NCBI RefSeq assembly: GCF_011089895.1
Contig: NZ_JAANAT010000001.1
Span: 434,001 to 498,000, forward strand
DNA: 64,000 nt
Direction: 5' to 3'
Origin: Mucilaginibacter inviolabilis
Lineage (GTDB): Bacteria > Bacteroidota > Bacteroidia > Sphingobacteriales > Sphingobacteriaceae
Shown: one piece after another, positions 1-8,671 of the stretch
Position numbering within the stretch: position 1 is the first letter of the stretch
How the letters are laid out: each line of letters opens with the position of its first letter
Made by a program: the position numbers and the translations under genes
Notes under the pieces: generated by a model
Told to the model about the DNA's origin: nothing
Database searches by the model: none
Seen by the model: only the letters and a program-made list of their open reading frames with translations

Positions 1-52
1 CTTTTTCGTTAAGTAGAATCTTCCATTTTCTTCCCGGTTTAAATCGATTAAG

Positions 53-1195
53 TTATAATTTGGTTTGTTTTGTTTTGGTAACTCTGATAGTAGAACCTTC
101 AATGATAAACCTGGCACCAGTAGCTTGTTCTATCATTTTTAATAAGGTGGATATATTTGAAAAACGGGTGGTTACAGCAGATAATGGTTCTTTTTTAACA
201 CTTTCATCCTCATATATAATTTTCACGTCGTACCATCTGGCTATTTGCCGCATAGCTATTTCCAGATCTTCATCATCAAATCTGAAAAACCCATTCTTCC
301 AATCTATGGCGTCACGAGGATCTACCTCTGATATTTTGATTGTGGTTGTCAGGTCGGCTTCCTGCCCTGGTTTTAGTGTTGTATTGTTAGCTCCAACGGT
401 AATTTTAACAGCTCCCTCTAACAACGTGGTTTTGGTACTAAGCTCATCGGGATAGGCATTCAGGTTAAAATGGGTGCCCAAAACTTCAACCAATTGTTTA
501 TGGGTTACTACTTTAAAAGGCATGTTTTTATTATGCGCTACTTCAAAGTAAGCCTCTCCACTAAGTTCAACCTTTCTTTCCTTGGATAAAGTAAAACTTA
601 CCGGATATTTTAAGGATGAAGCAGCATTTAGCCACACACGGGTTCCATCCGGCAAAAGCAGCTGATATTGTCCGCCTTTTGGTGTTTCTATGGTGTTGTA
701 TTGTATGGAGCCATCGTTAGGCGCACCTGAATTAGCACTATATATTAATTGATCATCAGCGGTTTTAATTACCTGACTTCCTTTTTGCTGTGCTATTTTG
801 CCGTTTTTAACGTCGGCTAAGAATATTTTTTTTCCATTAGCTAATACCAGGAAAGCTTTGTTACTGCCAGGTTTAATTTGCTGATTAAGTGCGATTGTTG
901 AATTTACGTTTTGCTTGTGTTTGCCAACAAAAAAAAACGTACCAACTGATAATATCATTAATACAGACGCCGCAACTGCCCACCTTTTATATCCAAAAGA
1001 TTTTGATTTTGAAAAGTTGATTTCGCCCAGGAGCCGCGTCAGTATTTCTTCGCGAACACTACCTTCGTCCTCTGGAAATTCAGATGCTTCGTTCGAAACT
1101 TTATTGTACCAGTTGGTCAAAGCCTGCTTTTCTGAAGCAGTAGCCCGGCCTTCCTTGTGCTTTTGTATTAAGTTATAAATGGTTTGGCGGTTCAA
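53..1195 (-). CDS. FecR-family anti-sigma factor
   Basis: Membrane-bound partner of an ECF sigma factor; in this family it relays the state of a TonB-dependent outer-membrane receptor to the sigma factor. The 380 residues show a cytoplasmic N-terminal part (about 1-68), one membrane helix (about 70-90, VLMILSVGTFFFVG), a periplasmic FecR domain (about 165-265, with LPDGTRVWLNA and GEAYFEVAH), and a C-terminal DUF4974-like domain (about 300-372, FRFDDEDLEIAMRQIARWYDV). It follows the sigma gene on the same strand after about 106 bp. A SusC-type receptor gene is expected just past the left edge but is not visible. Family assignment is firm; the signal sensed is unknown. Confidence 0.93.
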   Translation of the reverse strand: MNRQTIYNLIQKHKEGRATASEKQALTNWYNKVSNEASEFPEDEGSVREEILTRLLGEINFSKSKSFGYKRWAVAASVLMILSVGTFFFVGKHKQNVNSTIALNQQIKPGSNKAFLVLANGKKIFLADVKNGKIAQQKGSQVIKTADDQLIYSANSGAPNDGSIQYNTIETPKGGQYQLLLPDGTRVWLNAASSLKYPVSFTLSKERKVELSGEAYFEVAHNKNMPFKVVTHKQLVEVLGTHFNLNAYPDELSTKTTLLEGAVKITVGANNTTLKPGQEADLTTTIKISEVDPRDAIDWKNGFFRFDDEDLEIAMRQIARWYDVKIIYEDESVKKEPLSAVTTRFSNISTLLKMIEQATGARFIIEGSTIRVTKTKQTKL

Positions 1196-1301
1196 TTGGT
1201 ATTGCGCTTTATAATGGTATGTTACATGAAAAACGTTTTACCCTATATCCTCACTAAAATAAATTTTAACTTTTATTAAAATATTACTTAATAGCTTAAT
1301 T

Positions 1302-1889
1302 TTAAAGGATGGAACGATATAATTGAAGAGATATCAATATTAGGCCGCCATATTTTTTGAGACCGCCGCGAATGATTTTAAGGGCGCGTGTAAGATTGGC
1401 TTCGACCCCTTTTTCTGTAATTTGCATCTCAGCAGCTATTTCTGAGTTTTTCATACCGTTTTCACGGCTGTAGCGGAAAACCAGGCGGCATTTTTCCGGA
1501 AGTTCCTCTACTATACTATCGATATATTGCTGCAGGAAGCGGGCATCCAATTTATCTTCCGTATAGGCCAAGGTTTCAAGGTCCAAATTTTGCTGCGCTA
1601 ACTCACTGCGACGTTGCTCTTTCTGATAATAATGGTATATACTTAATTTAATGGCTCCGGCAAGAAAAGCAGGTAGATTTCGGATATCAGAAAGGTTACA
1701 TTTTTCCCACAGTGAAATAAACACATCATGTACAATATCTTTAGCTACAGCGCTATCTTTGCAGTGATTCCACGCAATGGCCAGCATTTGCTTCCAGTAC
1801 CGGTTATAAATTTCGGTAAACGCGGCCTGTTCACCTTTCTTTAAATGAAAGGTAAGCAGTTCATCAGTATAATTGTTATAATCTGACAT
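1302..1889 (-). CDS. ECF (extracytoplasmic function) RNA polymerase sigma factor
   Basis: Sigma-70 family protein of the small ECF class, 195 residues, first gene of a sigma-FecR pair. Region 2 is seen at about 25-85 (FTEIYNRYWKQMLAIAWNH, then DIVHDVFISLWEK) and region 4 at about 125-175 (LPEKCRLVFRYSRENGMKNSEIAAEM followed by the recognition-helix segment TEKGVEANLTRAL). In Bacteroidota such factors usually switch on a neighbouring SusC/SusD nutrient-uptake locus once the FecR protein releases them. The start ATG lies 445 bp from the divergent tetR gene. Not related at high identity to the second ECF sigma factor at 35.1 kb. Confidence 0.93.
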   Translation of the reverse strand: MSDYNNYTDELLTFHLKKGEQAAFTEIYNRYWKQMLAIAWNHCKDSAVAKDIVHDVFISLWEKCNLSDIRNLPAFLAGAIKLSIYHYYQKEQRRSELAQQNLDLETLAYTEDKLDARFLQQYIDSIVEELPEKCRLVFRYSRENGMKNSEIAAEMQITEKGVEANLTRALKIIRGGLKKYGGLILISLQLYRSIL

Positions 1890-2285
1890 ATAAGGAGGGG
1901 GCCCTAAGCTTGAAAATTTTAACAGAAAAAATTAATAGCCACGAGACAGGATTACATGCAGATCATTCCAATAAATCACATTTCTAATTTGAGGTAAAGC
2001 TTTTCCCATATTTTATTTTAAATAAATACAAATTATATAATCACGCGCAGCCTCAACCCTAATTATACCCTGAATACCTTTGCCCAGGTAACATATTTAA
2101 ATTTTAAGCCAATAGTAAAGTCATTGATAATGAGTAAACTACTTTTGCTTGTGACAGTCGAAATTGGTTATAAATGAACAAGTCAGGGTGGCTAAGATAA
2201 TAAAAAACGTTAAATCATCGCCAACTTTTAAATGCTTCCTAATATAGTAAAATTGCACGTCTTTTAACTAGCCCATCTAGTGTTA
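1890..2285. other. Intergenic stretch between divergent sigma and tetR genes
   Basis: AT-rich spacer with no open reading frame that looks coding on either strand. It must carry the leftward promoter of the sigma/FecR pair; the rightward tetR promoter begins at its right edge. I see no RNA gene, repeat or clear terminator in it. Confidence 0.5.
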
Positions 2286-2316
2286 TTTGTATACTGAACA
2301 TTGTTCATTATATTTG
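2286..2316 (+). promoter_or_regulatory. Promoter of tetR with operator between the -33 and -7 boxes
   Basis: TTTG at 2286-2289 and TATATTTG at 2309-2316 are separated by 19 bases, an exact fit to the Bacteroidota promoter pattern TTTG-N19-TAnnTTTG. The perfect palindrome TGAACA-T-TGTTCA (2295-2307) fills the spacer, so bound repressor would block RNA polymerase. Transcription would start near 2320-2324, just before the ATG at 2335. Confidence 0.7.
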
Positions 2317-2334
2317 CGATGCATTTTATCATTC

Positions 2335-2946
2335 ATGGGAGTTACAGAAAGAAAAGAACGAGAAAAAACAGAGATGAGGGAGCTGATCACAGCTGCTGCC
2401 ATGAAAATGTTCCTGGAGGATGGCTACGCTAAAACTTCCATTCGGGGTATAGCAGATGCCATAGAGTACAGCCCCGGTACAATTTATTTGTATTTTAAAG
2501 ATAAGGACGAACTGTTGTATGAAGTACAAGCTGATGCTTATGGCCGCTTATTAGAAGTGTTTCAAAAGGAAGCGACTAGTACCGATCCACTCGAAAGGCT
2601 TAGTCAGATAGGTAGGGCTTATATTGATTTTGGCTTAAATAATCCCGAGCTCTATGATCTGATGTTCATTATCCGTTCCCCAATGAATGTTGACGAAAAG
2701 CTTCATAAGGTTAATGGAGAAAACTGTCTGAATTTTTTGATCGAATGCCTGACGAATTGTATTAGTAAAGATTTGCTCCGTATTAATGACGTACAGCAGG
2801 CTACGTTACAAATATGGAGTACTGTACATGGGTTGGTATCTCTTCACCTACGTTGCCGCTTAAAAATTATGGTTGAGTCCGAGGAGGAGGTACCCCAGAT
2901 GTTGATAAAAACAATGGAAGATTATTTAGCATCTGTAACAAAATAA
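2335..2946 (+). CDS. TetR/AcrR-family transcriptional repressor of the adjacent efflux operon
   Basis: Ligand-responsive DNA-binding repressor. The N-terminal helix-turn-helix is clear (residues about 9-55: ITAAAMKMFLEDGYAKTSIRGIA, then YSPGTIYLYFKDKDELLYEV); the remaining 140 residues form the variable ligand-binding domain. A longer reading from a TTG at 2287 is possible, but that TTG lies inside the promoter, so the ATG at 2335 (203 aa) is preferred. The gene is followed by a TolC/MFP/RND operon, and copies of the same 13-bp palindrome occur before both, so it very likely represses itself and the pump. The inducer is unknown. Confidence 0.9.
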   Translation: MGVTERKEREKTEMRELITAAAMKMFLEDGYAKTSIRGIADAIEYSPGTIYLYFKDKDELLYEVQADAYGRLLEVFQKEATSTDPLERLSQIGRAYIDFGLNNPELYDLMFIIRSPMNVDEKLHKVNGENCLNFLIECLTNCISKDLLRINDVQQATLQIWSTVHGLVSLHLRCRLKIMVESEEEVPQMLIKTMEDYLASVTK

Positions 2947-2965
2947 AAAAAATTTAGTCTATTAA

Positions 2966-2978
2966 TAAACACTGTTCA
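2966..2978. promoter_or_regulatory. Second TetR operator copy
   Basis: TAAACACTGTTCA matches the perfect palindrome in the tetR promoter at 11 of 13 positions and continues with the same ATTATGTA flank as the third copy. It lies 20 bp past the tetR stop codon, upstream of the efflux operon. Confidence 0.6.
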
Positions 2979-3075
2979 TTATGTAAACGTCGAATATTTC
3001 TTTTGCCATGTAGAAGTAATATGTCAGGCATTCGTTCTTAAACAATATTTTAAATAAATTTTTTTGTCTTTTAAC

Positions 3076-3088
3076 TAAACATAGTTCA
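3076..3088. promoter_or_regulatory. Third TetR operator copy, directly before the efflux operon
   Basis: TAAACATAGTTCA matches the tetR palindrome at 11 of 13 positions and ends 2 bp before the ATG of the TolC-like gene. The flank TTCATTATGTA is shared with the second copy 110 bp upstream. Confidence 0.6.
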
Positions 3089-3090
3089 TT

Positions 3091-4476
3091 ATGTATACAT
3101 TGTTCACAAGGGGATTAATTCCCATTTTTACTTTTTTGTTTTTATGTCATATAAGTGCGTTAGGCCAAAACCATCACCAGCAACTTGATGATTATGTGGA
3201 CATAGCCTTTGCACAAAATCAAGGACTGAAGGAGCAGCAGTTTGATCTGGATAAGGCCATGTCGGCTTTAAAGGAAGCTCAGGCCATGTATTTGCCAACG
3301 GTGAGTTTGCTTGGGAGTTATACGCGGTCGGCAGGTGGGCGTACCATAGATGTGCCGGTTGGAGATTTGGTTAATCCGGTTTATACTGCACTTAATCAAC
3401 TAACCAATTCTAACAAATTCCCTCAGCTTAAAAACGAATCATTTCTGCTCAACCCCAATAACTTTTACGATGCCAAATTACGAACTTCATTACCGTTGAT
3501 TAACGCGGAGATCCGCTATAATAAGTTAATCAAGCAACAACTTATTACCAGTCAGCAGGCTGCTGTAAATGTTTATAAAAGGGCCTTGGTAAAAGATATT
3601 AAGACAGCTTATTATCGGTATTATCAATCGCTGCAAAGCATCGCAACTTATAATAGCGCTACATTATTGATAAAAGAGAATATTCGGGAAAACGAAAGTA
3701 TGCTCCGGAATGGCATCCGTAATGGAACAGCCTTGCTCCGGTCAAAAACAGAACAGGAAAAAAATAACGCGGCATTGATACAGGCGCAGCATAATATGAA
3801 AAATGCGAAATCGTATTTTAACTTTCTGTTGAACCGCCCACTACAGGATTCTATATTGATCGAAAATGAAACTGTTGCGGATATAATTACAGCCCCCGAT
3901 ACTAGTGCTGGTATCGGCCGTCGGGAAGAAATAAAGCAGCTGCGTACCATGCAACAAGTTTATACGCTTGATTATAAACTGCAGAAATCTGGCTTTATTC
4001 CTAAAGTTAACACATTTATTGACTTGGGGTCGCAGGGGTTTGATTTTAACGTAAATAATAAAACGCGGTATTATTTATGGGGAGTAAATCTGCAATGGGA
4101 TATTTTTACCGGCGGGCAGCGTAAGTATCGTGCCGAACAATCAAGAGCCAACGTAAACTCAACTATTGCTCAACTTGATCAGACCCAGCAATCCTTGCAG
4201 CTCCAGTTAGATCAAACCTATAATAATTATCAATCTGCTAAAGCAGCCTATAAAAGTATTACTGCTCAGTTATTGTTTGCCGGTAAATATTATAACGACC
4301 AGCTAAAGGCCTACAGAGCTGGTCAATTGCTTTACCTTGAATTGGTAGATGCACAAGATCAATTAACTACTGCGCGCCTGCAAATGGCAGATGCGGAGGC
4401 CAATGTACAAATTGCCCTTGCCGAACTTGAACGTGAGCAGGCTACTTATCCTATTAACAACCCTAATCAGAAATAA
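3091..4476 (+). CDS. TolC-family outer-membrane efflux channel
   Basis: Outer-membrane exit duct of a tripartite efflux pump; 461 residues, the normal size. It has an N-terminal signal peptide (about 1-25, MYTLFTRGLIPIFTFLFL, cleavage near ALGQ) and two OEP-type repeats rich in Gln, Ala and Asn with long helices (for example LKEAQAMYLPTVSL near 55-70 and LDQTQQSLQLQLDQTYNNY near 355-375). The sequence WDIFTGGQRK is typical of the second repeat in this family. It is the first of three tightly packed genes (5 bp to the next), behind two copies of the TetR operator. Confidence 0.92.
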   Translation: MYTLFTRGLIPIFTFLFLCHISALGQNHHQQLDDYVDIAFAQNQGLKEQQFDLDKAMSALKEAQAMYLPTVSLLGSYTRSAGGRTIDVPVGDLVNPVYTALNQLTNSNKFPQLKNESFLLNPNNFYDAKLRTSLPLINAEIRYNKLIKQQLITSQQAAVNVYKRALVKDIKTAYYRYYQSLQSIATYNSATLLIKENIRENESMLRNGIRNGTALLRSKTEQEKNNAALIQAQHNMKNAKSYFNFLLNRPLQDSILIENETVADIITAPDTSAGIGRREEIKQLRTMQQVYTLDYKLQKSGFIPKVNTFIDLGSQGFDFNVNNKTRYYLWGVNLQWDIFTGGQRKYRAEQSRANVNSTIAQLDQTQQSLQLQLDQTYNNYQSAKAAYKSITAQLLFAGKYYNDQLKAYRAGQLLYLELVDAQDQLTTARLQMADAEANVQIALAELEREQATYPINNPNQK

Positions 4477-4481
4477 ATTAT

Positions 4482-5558
4482 ATGAAAACCTTTAAATATA
4501 CCGGTTTATTAATGTGCATTCCTTTGATGTACTCTTGTAAATCGCATCCGGTTGCGATCAGTAAAAATGGTGGCACTGACACCATACCTGTACAAACTAT
4601 ACTATTAAAGCAACAGAATAACAATGCTATTATGGCTGTATCGGGGCAATTTACCACCGATGATGAGGTAATGTTATCCTTCAAAACAGGAGGGATCATT
4701 AACAGCCTGAATGTAAAAGAAGGTGATGCTGTGAAAAAGGGTCAGTTGTTGGCCACACTTAACCTTACAGAGATCAACGCACAGGTGCAACAAGCCAGTC
4801 TTTCTGTTGAAAAAGCACAGCGTGATTATCAGCGTATCCAAAATTTATATAAGGATAGCGTAGCTACACTGGAACAATTACAAAATAATAAAACAGCACT
4901 ACAACAGGCACAGCAGCAATGGAATATGGCAAAATATAATCGCCAGTATTCAGAAATACATGCCCCAAAGGATGGATACATATTACGCAAACTCGCTAAT
5001 GCGGGGCAACTGGTGACTGCTGGTACTGCGGTATTGCAAACTAATGGAGCGGAAACCAATAAATGGATTTTGCGTGTGGGTATTAGTGATAGTGAATGGG
5101 CAAGGTTGCAGTTGAACGACCATGCACAAATTCAAACGACTGCATTGCCTGGACAAACACTTCAGGGCACGGTTACGCGTAAATCAGAGGGGGTGGATGC
5201 AGTTACCGGTACTTTTAGTGCAGACATCACTCTTACAGGTAAAAAGCCCAAAGCTATTGCAGCAGGAATGTTTGGAAAAGCCGTAATTACGCCTACACAC
5301 ACGAGTGAAGGCGGCAGCGAATGGCAGATTCCTTATGAAGCACTGTTAGATGGCGATGGTGCCAGTGGTTATGTTTTTGTAACTGACGACAATAAAACCG
5401 CTCATAAGGTAAAAGTAACCGTTGCCGGAATCAATAAAAACACAGTCACCATCAACGCTGGGTTGGAGGATGCTAAAGCCCTTATTATCTCAGGATCCGC
5501 CTATCTTACTGATAACAGTGCTATAGTTGTTCAATCACCTAAAACTGCAGCCAAATGA
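4482..5558 (+). CDS. RND efflux periplasmic adaptor (membrane fusion) lipoprotein
   Basis: Links the inner-membrane RND pump to the TolC-like channel. The N-terminus is a lipoprotein signal with lipobox ending at Cys19 (LMYSC). The lipoyl/barrel-sandwich halves are seen at about 67-100 (KTGGIINSLNVKEGDAVKKG) and 160-185 (YSEIHAPKDGYILRKLANAG), with a helical hairpin between them (VEKAQRDYQRIQNLYKDS) and beta-barrel and membrane-proximal domains after 190. Its stop overlaps the ATG of the pump gene by 4 bp (ATGA), which indicates translational coupling. 358 residues is usual for the family. Confidence 0.92.
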   Translation: MKTFKYTGLLMCIPLMYSCKSHPVAISKNGGTDTIPVQTILLKQQNNNAIMAVSGQFTTDDEVMLSFKTGGIINSLNVKEGDAVKKGQLLATLNLTEINAQVQQASLSVEKAQRDYQRIQNLYKDSVATLEQLQNNKTALQQAQQQWNMAKYNRQYSEIHAPKDGYILRKLANAGQLVTAGTAVLQTNGAETNKWILRVGISDSEWARLQLNDHAQIQTTALPGQTLQGTVTRKSEGVDAVTGTFSADITLTGKKPKAIAAGMFGKAVITPTHTSEGGSEWQIPYEALLDGDGASGYVFVTDDNKTAHKVKVTVAGINKNTVTINAGLEDAKALIISGSAYLTDNSAIVVQSPKTAAK

Positions 5559-8500
5559 AAATATCAGAATATGCTGTGAAGAACAGCCAGTTTACGTTGG
5601 TGATCTTTATCATGATTATTGCTTTGGGAGTAACCACTATGCTGAATATGCCCCGTTCCGAAGACCCGGAGATGCACCCCCCAGCTTTTTTGGTTATTGT
5701 TAATTACCCGGGAACAAGTCCGCGTGATATTGAAGACAGAGTAGTAACACCTTTAGAAAAAACAATAGGTGGTTTAGATGATATAAAACGTATCCGTACC
5801 AATATTTCCAACGGGGTTGCTGTATTAAGAGTTGAATATAAATACAGTAGTAATATCGATTCTAAATACCAGGAAATAGTTCGGGAGGTAAATAATAAAC
5901 GAAGTGAGCTTCCTGCGGATATTACCAATATTGAGATTCAAAAGCAGCAACCAACAGACGTGAATGTATTGCAGGTTGCTCTGGTATCAGAAAATGCTCC
6001 GCGTAGCTTACTACAACACTTTGCCGAAAAATTACAGGACGAACTGGAGAAGGTATCTTCCCTAAAACAGGTGGCGATCTTTGGTCTACCAGGTCAGCAG
6101 GTTCGCATAGAGCTTGATCTTGAAAAAATGGCACAAATGCACTTACCCGTAAGCGCCGTAATTAACAGTTTACACAGTGAAATGGCCAGTGTTCCCGGAG
6201 GAAGTGTTGACGCTGCTCATCTTACATTTAATATCAAGAGTAATGATTATCGCACGCTTGATGCGGTGAATAGTACAATTGTTTATGCTGCAAACGGTAA
6301 AAATATTCTATTAAAAGACATTGCCCATGTATATTATGGCTATGGGGAAGAAAAACATATAACCCGATTGAACGGGCACCGTTGTGTGTTTGTAACGGCA
6401 GCACAAAAAGATGGGGAAAACATCAATAAAACGCAGGCGGATTACATTAAGGTGCTTATCAATTTTAAAAAACTATTACCCGTTAATGTAGATCTGGTAC
6501 AAAATTTTGATCAGGCTGATAACGTGAGCAGGCGCTTAACCGGTTTAAGTCACGATTTTATTATCGCCATTTTACTGGTTGCCGTTACTTTGCTGCCTTT
6601 AGGTCTGCGTCCGGCTGTTATTGTGATGATTTCCATCCCGCTTTCACTGGCCATTGGTATTGTGTTATTGCAGCTGTTTGGGTTTAATCTGAATCAGTTA
6701 AGTATTGTAGGTTTAGTTGTTGCGTTGGGCCTTTTAGTAGATGACAGTATTGTTGTGGTAGAAAATATAGAACGTTGGATGCTGGAAGGGCATAGCCGCC
6801 TGGAAGCTACCTTGAAAGCAACCGGACAGATTGGTAAAGCTGTGGTGGGATGTACTGTTATCCTGATCATTGCATTTATGCCATTGGTGTTTTTACCTGA
6901 AGGATCGGGCGATTTTATCCGGTGTTTACCGCTGGCGGTTATTTTCTGCGTGTTGGCATCTATGCTGGTATCGTTAACCATTATTCCGTTCTTATCAAGC
7001 CGTCTGTTAAAAAATCATACCGGCAATCCCGAAGGAAATTTCCTGATGCGTGCATTGAAAAGACTAATCCATGGCAGCTATGCGCGCTTATTGGATAAAG
7101 CGCTTCAAAGACCATTTTTAACCATTGGAGTAGCTATTGTACTGTTTGTATCTGCCATTTATTTGTTTGGTGTAATTGGGTTCAGTCTGTTCCCTTCATC
7201 AGAGAAGCCGCAGTTTTTAATAAATATTACCACACCTAATCAGTCCAATCTGCCTTATACGGATAGTGTTTCGCGGGAAATTGAAAAACAATTAAAAAAG
7301 GAACCGCTTATTCAATATTATGCCACCAATGTTGGGCATGGTAATCCGCGTATTTACTATAATGTAAATGCAGAAAATAACCGCAGTGATTTTGCACAGC
7401 TTTTTGTGCAGTTAGACAATGATACCAGGCCAGATCAGAAATTAGCCTTAATACAGCGTTTGCAGCACCGTTGGGCACATTACCTGGGTGCTAAAGTAGA
7501 GGTGAAGAATTTTGAACAAGGTCCGCCTGTGGTGGCACCAATTGAGGTACGTTTGTTCGGCGATAATCTGGATACTTTACGAGCCTACTCCTTAAAAGTT
7601 GAACAATTGTTACACCAAACAGCGGGAACCATGTACGTAAATAACCCGGTAAGTTTATTGAAAAGCGATATACGTATAGCCGTAAATAAAGAAAAAGCAC
7701 AGCAGTTGGGCGTAAACTCTTTGGCTGTGGATCAGATAGCAAGATTAGCCGTTACCGGCCTGGACATGGGTACTTATTACAATAACGATAATAAATACGG
7801 GTATACCGTTTTGCTTACCCGAATAAAAGAAGGGCGCCCTAGTATTGATGCTTTCAGGAATCTATATGTAAATAATGCTCAAGGCAATGCATTACCTCTA
7901 AAGCAAGTGGCAGATTTGCAGTTGGAAGCTTCACCAGCAGTTATTAATCACCAGGAAAAGAAACGGGTTGTATCGGTACAGGCTAATGTGCAGAAGAGTT
8001 TCCTGGTTAGCCGTGTAATAGATGATGTAATTCAAAAAATGGACAAACTAAAACTCCCTCCAGGTTACAGTTACGAAATGGGTGGTGAGGTAGAGTCAAA
8101 AAACAACTCTTTTGGTGGTTTTATGAGTATTATCCTGGTTACCGTATTTGTATTTATAGCGGTACTTGTATTGTTATTCAAAACATTTAAAAGTACGCTG
8201 ATTATCCTTTCAGTAATACCATTAGGTGTAGTGGGGGCGGCTGTTGCACTTTGGATTACGGGTAATTCTTTGTCATTTGTCGCTATTATCGGGTTGATAG
8301 CCTTAGCCGGTATCGAAGTGAAAAATACTATTCTGTTGGTAGATTTTACTAACCAATTAAGACAACAGGGCAAGGGACTTCAGGATGCTATTCGCGAAGC
8401 CGGCGAAGTCCGGTTTTTACCCATTGTACTAACATCCCTTACTGCTATAGGTGGATTAATCCCGATCGCGACATCGACGAATCCATTGATATCGCCGCTG

Positions 8501-8614
8501 GCTATAGTTCTTATTGGAGGGTTAATAAGTTCTACATTGTTATCCAGGATTGTGACACCAATTGTGTACGAATTGATTCCGCCGGCAATAGAAAGCGATA
8601 AACTAGATGAATAA
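5555..8614 (+). CDS. RND-family efflux transporter, inner-membrane permease
   Basis: Proton-driven pump of the AcrB/MdtB type (1019 residues, full length). The paired acidic residues of transmembrane helix 4 are present in VALGLLVDDSIVVVENIERW (about residue 400), and the second half repeats the layout (GLIALAGIEVKNTILLVDF, about 915-935). Two large periplasmic loops follow the first helix of each half. The wide substrate range of the family does not allow a substrate to be named. Last gene of the operon; a strong hairpin terminator follows within 10 bp. Confidence 0.93.
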   Translation: MKISEYAVKNSQFTLVIFIMIIALGVTTMLNMPRSEDPEMHPPAFLVIVNYPGTSPRDIEDRVVTPLEKTIGGLDDIKRIRTNISNGVAVLRVEYKYSSNIDSKYQEIVREVNNKRSELPADITNIEIQKQQPTDVNVLQVALVSENAPRSLLQHFAEKLQDELEKVSSLKQVAIFGLPGQQVRIELDLEKMAQMHLPVSAVINSLHSEMASVPGGSVDAAHLTFNIKSNDYRTLDAVNSTIVYAANGKNILLKDIAHVYYGYGEEKHITRLNGHRCVFVTAAQKDGENINKTQADYIKVLINFKKLLPVNVDLVQNFDQADNVSRRLTGLSHDFIIAILLVAVTLLPLGLRPAVIVMISIPLSLAIGIVLLQLFGFNLNQLSIVGLVVALGLLVDDSIVVVENIERWMLEGHSRLEATLKATGQIGKAVVGCTVILIIAFMPLVFLPEGSGDFIRCLPLAVIFCVLASMLVSLTIIPFLSSRLLKNHTGNPEGNFLMRALKRLIHGSYARLLDKALQRPFLTIGVAIVLFVSAIYLFGVIGFSLFPSSEKPQFLINITTPNQSNLPYTDSVSREIEKQLKKEPLIQYYATNVGHGNPRIYYNVNAENNRSDFAQLFVQLDNDTRPDQKLALIQRLQHRWAHYLGAKVEVKNFEQGPPVVAPIEVRLFGDNLDTLRAYSLKVEQLLHQTAGTMYVNNPVSLLKSDIRIAVNKEKAQQLGVNSLAVDQIARLAVTGLDMGTYYNNDNKYGYTVLLTRIKEGRPSIDAFRNLYVNNAQGNALPLKQVADLQLEASPAVINHQEKKRVVSVQANVQKSFLVSRVIDDVIQKMDKLKLPPGYSYEMGGEVESKNNSFGGFMSIILVTVFVFIAVLVLLFKTFKSTLIILSVIPLGVVGAAVALWITGNSLSFVAIIGLIALAGIEVKNTILLVDFTNQLRQQGKGLQDAIREAGEVRFLPIVLTSLTAIGGLIPIATSTNPLISPLAIVLIGGLISSTLLSRIVTPIVYELIPPAIESDKLDE

Positions 8615-8621
8615 GTCTGAA

Positions 8622-8663
8622 ATTATACGGATACGACAATAATAACTGTCGTGTCCGTATAAT
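8622..8663. terminator. Bidirectional hairpin terminator
   Basis: A 17-bp stem (8622-8638 with 8647-8663, one G-T pair) closes an 8-base loop between the convergent RND gene and GH32 gene. It can serve both directions; short T/A-rich runs flank it. Confidence 0.75.
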
Positions 8664-8671
8664 CCTTTTCA

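Noticed and set aside
60..455. 131-codon open frame on the plus strand
   Set aside because: It is antisense to the FecR gene, whose domains are clear; its protein has no structure or motif.
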